This document shows positions 1-4,985 of a DNA stretch of 11,957 bases, in pieces. The DNA comes from Coriobacteriaceae bacterium. Lineage in GTDB: Bacteria; Actinomycetota; Coriobacteriia; Coriobacteriales; Coriobacteriaceae. Within the stretch, counting starts at the first letter, position 1. Each line of letters begins with the position of its first letter. A program made the translations under genes and the position numbers. Location: assembly GCA_902364645.1 (NCBI GenBank), contig CABJEP010000020.1, forward strand, positions 18,585 to 30,541. The letters run 5' to 3'. Under the pieces are notes generated by a model. That model was not told where the DNA came from. It ran no database searches and worked only from the letters and a program-made list of their open reading frames with translations.

Positions 1-42
1 AAACCTAAGCCGGTGTCCCCGCTCTCCCGGGGCCGGCGGAAT
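1..42 (-). terminator. possible intrinsic terminator after the JetD-like gene
   Basis: Just after the TAA stop (43-45), the minus strand can fold GCCGG (33-37) with CCGGC (9-13) and CCCCG (28-32) with CGGGG (17-21), with a 3-nt bulge (14-16) and a 6-nt loop. The following bases are only modestly U-rich (TTAGGTTT), and the window ends there. Position supports a terminator, but the tail is weak. Confidence 0.4.
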
Positions 43-2235
43 TTAGTTGTTAAGCATGCGGTCGAAGCTTCCCGAGTCGCCATCCCGATAGTCGGCGGTC
101 ATCAGAATCTCCTGCGGAATGCGCCCGCCCTCGCGCAGCACATTGCGGAACTGCACGCGCGTGACCATGGGCAGATCCTTGATCGTCGCCGCCAAGTTCT
201 GCGGCACGCCCTGGTTGGCAGCCGCGGGCTCGCACTCGCCGCCGGCCTTCACGCGACGCTTATGCTCGGCGAGCATGGCGCGGTACATGCCGGCATGCAG
301 GCGAATCTCAACCACATTGGCATTGCGAGCCTGCTCGACGATGCGCGCGCCCTCGCGGTCGATATCGCCCACGTAGTAGACGTAGTTAAAGCGATAGCCG
401 ATCTCAGCCAGATAATCGTCCAGGGCATGCGAGACGCTCGCCTTGCATCCGCCGCCAAAAATCACGCCGCCCACCTTGATGCCAAAGAGCTTGGCGTGCT
501 TGCGGCCACGCAGCAGCCTGACGATCTCGTCGTAGGTGTCCAGGTTCTCGACCATAATGAACGGCTTATCGGCGCCCAGCGTAAAGAAACCCGTAAAGTG
601 AACGGGGCGGTTGGGGGCGACCTTAATCGCCTGCATGCTGATGCCCTTTTCGGTCATACGCCGAATTAGGCGCTCGCCGTGCTTGCCGTCAAAGGCCTTC
701 TCATCGTTAAAAATCTGGTAGGCACGCTGGCGGCGCGAGGCAACCGGCGTATCGGCACCTCGGTTTTGCTCGATCCAAGCCTGGATGATTGCGATTTCCT
801 CGGCAATCTTGCGGTTGGACATCTCGTTGTGCTGAGTGCGCTGCGGCGCCTTTTTGCCGTCCTTGCCCTCGACCTTAACAATTTGAGTCTGCTGCTCCTT
901 GATCTTAGAGAGCGCCGTAGGCGTAGGGACAACTTTGAGCAGCTGCCTGCCCAAAACGCGGGCAAGGGCAAACGCCGATACCTCGCCGTGGACGGCCGAC
1001 TCGGGCTGCTGGGCAGCAGCATCTGCTGCGGCAGACTCCGGCTTCTTCTGAGACCTGCGCTTAGAATCGCCTTGGGAATTGCGCTCGCGCTTCGGCATAG
1101 ACGCCTGCTTCTGCGGACGATCGGACTTGCTCTCCTTCGCCGGCTGGCGCTTAGGCTGCCCCGAAGAAACCTCGGCCTTCGCATCCTCGTCCTGCGGCGT
1201 GGTCTTCTCGGCTGCAGTCTCGGCATGGGAACTGCGACCCCCGCGATGGCGACGGCGGCGAGGCCTGCTCGACGCGCCCTGCTCCGTCTGCCCATCAGTA
1301 GGCTGCTCGCCCTTGGCCTCGGCAGCAACCTCAAGCTGCGGCTCAACAGGCTTCTGCTCGCGAGCCGCCGGCTCAACGGTTTTCTCGGTTTGTTCGGCCT
1401 TCTCGGCCTGAGCGGTCGGAGCCGGCTCGCCCTTCTCCTGACGCCTTACGGGATACGCGCGCCTCGCAAAACCACGTCCGGGACGACATGAGCCCGGGGC
1501 CTTCTTGGCAGACTCCTCAACATCGTCTGCGGCCTCGGAAAGCTCTTCAACCTCATGCGCGACATCCTGCTGCGCAGCCTTAAAGTGGGCACCACGGCGA
1601 CGCTGGGGCTCCTGGGCCTCCACGGGCTTTTGCTCCTTCGCGGGCCTCTGCGACTCGGCAGCAACCTCGTTCTCAACAGCCTCGGCATCCGTCTCACCCT
1701 TTCGAGCAACGGCGCGACGGAAGCGCTCCTGCTGGGCGCGACGCTGCGCATCGCGCTTGCCACCCCCGCCAAAACCGCCGCGCCCTGCCTTGGCCGTAAA
1801 GGCACGCACGACGTTCTCATCGAGCAACTCATCGGTATCAACATGCTCACGCGGAGCAACTTCTTCCACAGCAGGCACGTCAGCGGAATCCTCGACGACA
1901 AAATCTTCGACGGACTCGGCAGGCTGCTCCTGGGCATCGCGGATCTCGACATTGATGGTATAGAACGCCGGGCGCCCGTTAATGCCGCTGCCCTCGATCT
2001 TGGTCACGATATTTGCCGCGATAAGCTCATCGCGCATCGCCTTGGTATCGCATTCCTTATCGACGGAGCGGAAAATCTGCGCCAGCGCGCTCGACTTAAT
2101 CTTGAGCGCCTTGCGGCAGAGCAGGTCGTAGGCAACCAGCTTGGCGCGCTCGGCAGAAAGCGACGTCTGGCTGCTCAGACGCTCAGCCAGAGCATCGACA
2201 TTGTTTTGATTATCGGAATATACCGTCTTGGCCAC
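43..2235 (-). CDS. orphan JetD-like (DUF2220) TOPRIM protein with winged-helix N-terminus and long disordered linker
   Basis: The protein has 730 residues from a GTG start preceded by AAAGGGG. A longer reading frame opens at 2388, but it would begin inside the cstA terminator, so GTG 2235 is preferred. Residues 1-100 look like a small winged helix (helices, then a hairpin near GRPAFYTI). Residues 105-410 are Glu/Ala/Lys/Arg/Gln-rich low complexity with Arg clusters and two related EQKPVE units (about 201 and 293). Residues 490-720 resemble the JetD/DUF2220 C-terminus: RAYQIFNDEK about 504-513, MVENLDTY with E563, FGGG 593-596, and YYVGDIDREG with D624 and D626. These three acidic residues fit the metal site of a TOPRIM nuclease fold. 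In Wadjet, JetD cleaves DNA bound by the JetABC SMC complex. No jetABC gene is adjacent here; the upstream neighbour is cstA behind a terminator. Domain family is fairly sure; the function of this orphan is unknown. DNA cleavage or DNA binding is inference. Confidence 0.75.
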   Translation of the reverse strand: MAKTVYSDNQNNVDALAERLSSQTSLSAERAKLVAYDLLCRKALKIKSSALAQIFRSVDKECDTKAMRDELIAANIVTKIEGSGINGRPAFYTINVEIRDAQEQPAESVEDFVVEDSADVPAVEEVAPREHVDTDELLDENVVRAFTAKAGRGGFGGGGKRDAQRRAQQERFRRAVARKGETDAEAVENEVAAESQRPAKEQKPVEAQEPQRRRGAHFKAAQQDVAHEVEELSEAADDVEESAKKAPGSCRPGRGFARRAYPVRRQEKGEPAPTAQAEKAEQTEKTVEPAAREQKPVEPQLEVAAEAKGEQPTDGQTEQGASSRPRRRRHRGGRSSHAETAAEKTTPQDEDAKAEVSSGQPKRQPAKESKSDRPQKQASMPKRERNSQGDSKRRSQKKPESAAADAAAQQPESAVHGEVSAFALARVLGRQLLKVVPTPTALSKIKEQQTQIVKVEGKDGKKAPQRTQHNEMSNRKIAEEIAIIQAWIEQNRGADTPVASRRQRAYQIFNDEKAFDGKHGERLIRRMTEKGISMQAIKVAPNRPVHFTGFFTLGADKPFIMVENLDTYDEIVRLLRGRKHAKLFGIKVGGVIFGGGCKASVSHALDDYLAEIGYRFNYVYYVGDIDREGARIVEQARNANVVEIRLHAGMYRAMLAEHKRRVKAGGECEPAAANQGVPQNLAATIKDLPMVTRVQFRNVLREGGRIPQEILMTADYRDGDSGSFDRMLNN

Positions 2236-2269
2236 GGGGCCCCTTTCATATGCACACATATACGTCCAT

Positions 2270-2299
2270 ATGGTACAACGCACGAGCCTATCCACGCAA
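2270..2299 (-). promoter_or_regulatory. candidate promoter of the JetD-like gene
   Basis: On the minus strand, TTGCGT (2294-2299) and TACCAT (2270-2275) are separated by 18 bases. Transcription would start near 2263, about 28 bases before the GTG codon. The match is moderate. It lies between the cstA terminator and the gene, where a promoter is needed. CATATG-like repeats follow it, but I see no clear operator. Confidence 0.4.
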
Positions 2300-2340
2300 A
2301 ACATCTGCGAGAACGCCCTTGCACCACCTGTTATCACAAG

Positions 2341-2379
2341 AAAAAAGACCGGGTCCGCTTGATTGCGGACCCGGTCTTT
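2341..2379 (-). terminator. strong intrinsic terminator of cstA
   Basis: A perfect 15-bp stem (2344-2358 with 2365-2379, six-base loop) is followed on the minus strand by a run of six T (2346-2341). It lies 40 bases after the cstA stop. It separates cstA from the JetD-like gene and rules out the longer N-terminus of that gene. Confidence 0.9.
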
Positions 2380-2418
2380 CCGAGTCAAATAGATGGGAGA
2401 TTCAACCCGTCCGACCGA

Positions 2419-4308
2419 CTAGGCCTTGGCGGCCTCGGCGTCGGCAGGAGCTTCAGCGGCAGCGGCGCGACCGTACTCGGCCTTGCCCATCTCGGACCAC
2501 TCGGGCTCCTCGTCGGGCATGGAGCCGGCCTCCTTGCCGAAGAACTCCTTGAGACAGTTGACGGCAACGATGAGGCCCAGGACCATCAGCAGGACGGCGA
2601 AAACGAGCTGCAGGCCCTTGGTGGCGGCGACGGAGACGGCGGCCGTGGTGGCGGTAGCCGGGATGGTGCCGAAGAAGCCGTAAGCCTGGACAGCGGTCAT
2701 GCAGCCCATGGCGCTCTGGACCAGCGAGGTGAAGGTGCAGCAGAGCAGGAAGGCGACGGGCACGTAGAGCATCCAGCCCTTGCGGCCGGTGCACTTGCAG
2801 AACACGGCGAGGGTAATCATGGTCATACCGCCGAGCAGCTGGTTGGAAGCACCAAAGAGCGGCCAGATGTTGGCATAGCCGCCAAAGGCGAGGGCGAGAC
2901 CGGGAAGCAGGGTGACGACCGTGGCGAACCAGGGGTTGCCGAGAACCTTCATGTAGCCGGCCTTGGACTCGATGGCCAGGGCGTCGTTGGTCTGGGCAAA
3001 GAACTCGGAGAACGAGGTGCGGGCGATGCGGGCGACGGCGTCGAGCGAGGTCAGGGCCAGAGCGGAAACGTTCATGGTCATGAAGACGGTAGCGAACGTA
3101 CCGTCAACACCGAAGGCCTGCATACCGCGGGAGATACCAGCGGCGAAGATCTGGAACGGGGTGGAAGCGACGCCGGCGTTGAGGGCGCCGGTACCGGCGG
3201 TGTTCATGTCGGAGAACATGATGCCGGCGACGATGATGGCAAGGATGCCGACGAAGGACTCGACGATCATGGCGCCATAACCGACCTTGACGGCGTCCTG
3301 CTCCTTCTCGACCTGCTTGGAGGAGGTACCAGAAGAAACGAGGCTGTGGAAGCCGGAGAGGGCACCGCAGGCAACGGAAACAAACAGGACCGGGAACATC
3401 ATGCCAGAAGCGCTGGAGAAGCCGGTAAAGGCCGGAGCGGTGATGGTGGCCTGGCCGTTAACACCCAGGACGACGATACCGAGGACAGCGCAAACGATCA
3501 TGACGATCATCATGATGGAAGTGAGGTAGTCACGCGGGGTCTTGAGCATCTGGATGGGCATAGCGCCAGCGAAGACCAGGTAGACCATGACGACGGCGAA
3601 CCACTGGAACTTATCCAGGTAGACCGGGAACTGCATACCGACGGCAAACATGAGAACCATGAGGACCACGCCGGTGACGAACTCGGTAGCACCGGTGAGG
3701 TTGAACTTCTTCTGGGCCCAACCAAAGGCGATAGCGACGAAGGTGAACAGGATGGAGATGGTACCAGCGCAGCCGGCGGCATAGGACTTGGTGAAGTCGA
3801 TGGCACCGGTAGCAGCACCAGAAGCGTCAACGGCCGGGGTGAACATGAACGTCTTGCAGACCATGTCGGTGAAGGCGGCGATGACGATGATGCAGAACAG
3901 CCAGCAGAACAGCAGGAACAGGCGACGGCCGGTCTTGCCGATGTACTTCTCGATGAGCTGAGCCAGGGACTTGCCGTTGTTCTTCATCGAAGCATACAGA
4001 GCACCAAAGTCGTGGACGGCGCCAAAGAAGATGCCGCCGACGAGGACCCAGAGCACGACGGGCAGCCAGCCAAAGGCCATGGCGACGATCGTACCCGTGA
4101 CAGGGCCAGCACCGCAGATCGAGCTGAACTGGTGCGAGAACGCGGTAAAAGCGGAGACGGGTGAGAAGCTCTTGCCGTCCTTCATGCGCTTGGCCGGCGT
4201 GAGGGCCTCTTTGTCAACGCCCCACTTGTTGGCCAGCCAGCGGCCGTAGCCCAGATAGCCGCAGGCGAGCACCGCCGCGGCCACAACCATGAGCAAAACT
4301 CCGTTCAT
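2419..4308 (-). CDS. cstA: CstA-family carbon starvation carrier (peptide or pyruvate transporter)
   Basis: The product is a 629-residue, very hydrophobic protein with well over a dozen predicted membrane segments. The family signature is clear: SHQFSSICGAGPVTG at residues 58-72, then GAVHDFGALYASMKNNGKSL at about 96-115. E. coli CstA and BtsT are about 700 residues; the shorter size here fits Gram-positive members. The start ATG has an excellent AGGAGG six bases upstream. The acidic, Ala-rich C-terminal tail (about 600-629) is cytoplasmic by guess. Family members import peptides (Campylobacter, Salmonella) or pyruvate (E. coli); sequence alone does not decide which. The usual small partner YbdD is absent nearby. 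The gene is monocistronic: its own promoter and attenuator-like leader precede it and a strong terminator follows. Codon choice looks more strongly biased to GC-ending codons than in its neighbours, which suggests high expression. Confidence 0.92.
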   Translation of the reverse strand: MNGVLLMVVAAAVLACGYLGYGRWLANKWGVDKEALTPAKRMKDGKSFSPVSAFTAFSHQFSSICGAGPVTGTIVAMAFGWLPVVLWVLVGGIFFGAVHDFGALYASMKNNGKSLAQLIEKYIGKTGRRLFLLFCWLFCIIVIAAFTDMVCKTFMFTPAVDASGAATGAIDFTKSYAAGCAGTISILFTFVAIAFGWAQKKFNLTGATEFVTGVVLMVLMFAVGMQFPVYLDKFQWFAVVMVYLVFAGAMPIQMLKTPRDYLTSIMMIVMIVCAVLGIVVLGVNGQATITAPAFTGFSSASGMMFPVLFVSVACGALSGFHSLVSSGTSSKQVEKEQDAVKVGYGAMIVESFVGILAIIVAGIMFSDMNTAGTGALNAGVASTPFQIFAAGISRGMQAFGVDGTFATVFMTMNVSALALTSLDAVARIARTSFSEFFAQTNDALAIESKAGYMKVLGNPWFATVVTLLPGLALAFGGYANIWPLFGASNQLLGGMTMITLAVFCKCTGRKGWMLYVPVAFLLCCTFTSLVQSAMGCMTAVQAYGFFGTIPATATTAAVSVAATKGLQLVFAVLLMVLGLIVAVNCLKEFFGKEAGSMPDEEPEWSEMGKAEYGRAAAAEAPADAEAAKA

Positions 4309-4343
4309 TACATTTCCTCCTCTAAAAAGAACTTCCTAGACAT

Positions 4344-4382
4344 AAAAAATGAGGGCCGTCGGTTGCGCTCGACGGCCCTCAT
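4344..4382 (-). terminator. leader terminator (attenuator) upstream of cstA
   Basis: On the minus strand a perfect 13-bp stem (4370-4382 with 4349-4361, eight-base loop) is followed directly by six T (4349-4344). It lies 35 bases before the cstA ATG and downstream of the cstA promoter, so it would stop transcription before the gene unless prevented. The next gene upstream ends at 4986 beyond its own hairpin, so this is best read as an attenuator. Confidence 0.85.
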
Positions 4383-4385
4383 CTT

Positions 4386-4470
4386 CATCAGCCGCCCGTT
4401 ATCGTACGGGCTAGCTGTATGTGCTAACCCGCATCAGATAATTACTACGCTGATAATGTTTAGCTGATGC
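4386..4470 (-). promoter_or_regulatory. mutually exclusive leader stems (attenuator switch region)
   Basis: Minus-strand segments can pair in alternative ways. Segment 1 (4463-4470, inside the leader ORF) pairs with 2 (4431-4437) or with 4 (4386-4392). Segment 2 (GGGTTAGC, 4423-4430) pairs with 3 (GCTAGCCC, 4408-4415). Segment 3 (4406-4411) pairs with 4 (4394-4399). Segment 4 (GGCGGC, 4391-4396) can pair with the terminator's first arm (4371-4376), including one G-U. 2:3 leaves 4 free for this antiterminator, and 3:4 frees the terminator. Pairings are visible in the sequence; their use is inference, and the antiterminator is short. Confidence 0.55.
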
Positions 4471-4478
4471 GTGAACAT
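4434..4478 (-). CDS. leader peptide MFTHQLNIISVVII, branched-chain amino acid sensor of the cstA attenuator
   Basis: This is a 14-codon ORF between the cstA promoter and the leader terminator. It ends in Ile-Ile-Ser-Val-Val-Ile-Ile-stop, so six of its last seven codons are Ile or Val, including two GTA codons that are unusual for a GC-rich genome. AAGAGGA (4489-4495) lies 10 bases upstream of the ATG. An in-frame ATG at 4502 would give 22 residues (prefix MIEEDFLD) but has only a weak GGAT before it. The stop codon overlaps leader segment 2, as expected for ribosome-mediated attenuation: a ribosome stalled on Ile/Val codons would leave segment 2 free, and one that reaches the stop would cover it. 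Peptide, stems and terminator are in the expected order. Translation is not shown. Confidence 0.65.
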   Translation of the reverse strand: MFTHQLNIISVVII

Positions 4479-4549
4479 GTCTAAGAAATCCTCTTCAATC
4501 ATGATGCGAACGATCCGTGCGTGTTCACATCCCCCAGTGGATGAAAAGC

Positions 4550-4578
4550 AGTATGAAACTTTAGTTACCTAAAGTCAA
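4550..4578 (-). promoter_or_regulatory. cstA promoter
   Basis: On the minus strand TTGACT (4573-4578) and CATACT (4550-4555) are separated by exactly 17 bases. Transcription would start near 4543, giving a leader of about 235 nt that contains the leader peptide and the terminator. It is the best promoter match in this intergenic region. Confidence 0.65.
4558..4575. promoter_or_regulatory. palindromic operator candidate within the cstA promoter spacer
   Basis: The palindrome is ACTTTAG-TTAC-CTAAAGT, with 7-bp perfect arms. It fills the -35/-10 spacer and overlaps the -35 box, where a bound dimeric repressor would block RNA polymerase. It looks slightly like DtxR-family boxes (TTTAGGTAA half), but I cannot assign a regulator. 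Confidence 0.5.
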
Positions 4579-4597
4579 CGCAAATTTGTAATGAATT

Positions 4598-4745
4598 TTC
4601 AACTTTTTTTGAAATTCTCGGTATAAAACGCCACTGACCTCGGACTTTACCCAACAAAAGTTTTTGCATGAGAGATGCCCCTCGGGAGCCGCGGGAGCTC
4701 CCATCCCAAATGCGGAGCAAAGCTCCGCACACCATCTTTTTCTTT
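4598..4745 (+). ncRNA. weak candidate for a divergent small RNA between cstA and the tsa operon
   Basis: On the plus strand TATAAA (4622-4627), with a poor TTCAAC box 18 bases upstream, could start a transcript near 4634. The transcript would contain a GGGAGC/GCTCCC hairpin (about 4684-4702) and a perfect 8-bp hairpin TGCGGAGC-AAA-GCTCCGCA (4710-4728), followed after six bases by TTTTTCTTT. It matches no RNA family I recognise. The gap between stem and T-run is larger than in a normal terminator. Confidence 0.25.
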
Positions 4746-4838
4746 CAGCTAAAGCACGCCGGAAATTCGACGCAGCTGGCTAACCTTGCCGGACGTTGTC
4801 GACGCCAAACCAGCTCAGAAGCTATATCGATACAGAAA
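4746..4838. other. intergenic stretch, nothing recognised
   Basis: Between the hairpins near 4728 and the left arm of the inverted repeat at 4839 I see no convincing gene, promoter or RNA. The plus-strand frame 4668-4910 crosses it, but it has no ribosome binding site and runs into the inverted repeat and terminator hairpin. Confidence 0.5.
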
Positions 4839-4973
4839 GGTCCCCGGACGGAGGGGCCGGATATAAGGTTTCCTGCTCTACAGTCCTGCGCAAGACGAAG
4901 GCCACATTAAGTGGCCTTCTTTGCGTGCGGAACTCGCGATAAACCTTATATCCGGCCCCTCCGTCCGGGGACC
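4839..4973. repeat. 135-bp element bounded by perfect 33-bp inverted repeats, with a nested hairpin
   Basis: The left arm 4839-4871 begins GGTCCCCGGACGG and ends TATAAGGTTT. The right arm 4941-4973 is its exact reverse complement, with no mismatch over 33 bp. The 69-base centre holds a 9-bp hairpin (4897-4919). The element starts only 12 bases after the stop codon of the last gene in the tsa operon, so the operon's transcript would fold into a long stem. Possible identities are a MITE-like or REP/BIME-like dispersed repeat, or a strong operon end structure. No target-site duplication is evident at the borders, and no transposase lies nearby. Confidence 0.85.
4889..4925. terminator. bidirectional terminator-like hairpin inside the inverted repeat
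   Basis: A perfect stem GAAGGCCAC/GTGGCCTTC (4897-4905 with 4911-4919) has a five-base loop. It is extended by CGCAA (4889-4893) pairing with TTGCG (4921-4925) around small bulges. On the minus strand it follows the tsa operon stop by about 65 bases and is the likeliest operon terminator. U-tracts are short on both strands (TTCTTTG plus, TTCGTCTT minus). Confidence 0.55.
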
Positions 4974-4985
4974 GCGCCGTACCAG

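Noticed and set aside
2236..2388. N-terminal 51-residue extension of the JetD-like protein
   Set aside because: It would start within the cstA terminator stem and upstream of the likely promoter. GTG 2235 with AAAGGGG is better.
43..2388. A complete Wadjet defence system
   Set aside because: Only a JetD-like protein is present; no JetA, JetB or JetC homologue appears in the window.
1555..4164. Plus-strand 869-residue open frame antisense to the JetD-like gene and cstA
   Set aside because: It lies opposite two well-supported genes, crosses the terminator, is dominated by Gly, Asp and His runs of antisense GC-rich codons, and has no family motif.
4344..4543. T-box riboswitch in the cstA leader
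   Set aside because: I found no T-box consensus or specifier-loop layout. The leader ORF with Ile/Val codons explains the region better.
4668..4910. Plus-strand 80-residue frame between cstA and the tsa operon
   Set aside because: No ribosome binding site precedes its ATG, it reads through hairpins and the left arm of the inverted repeat, and its composition shows no domain.
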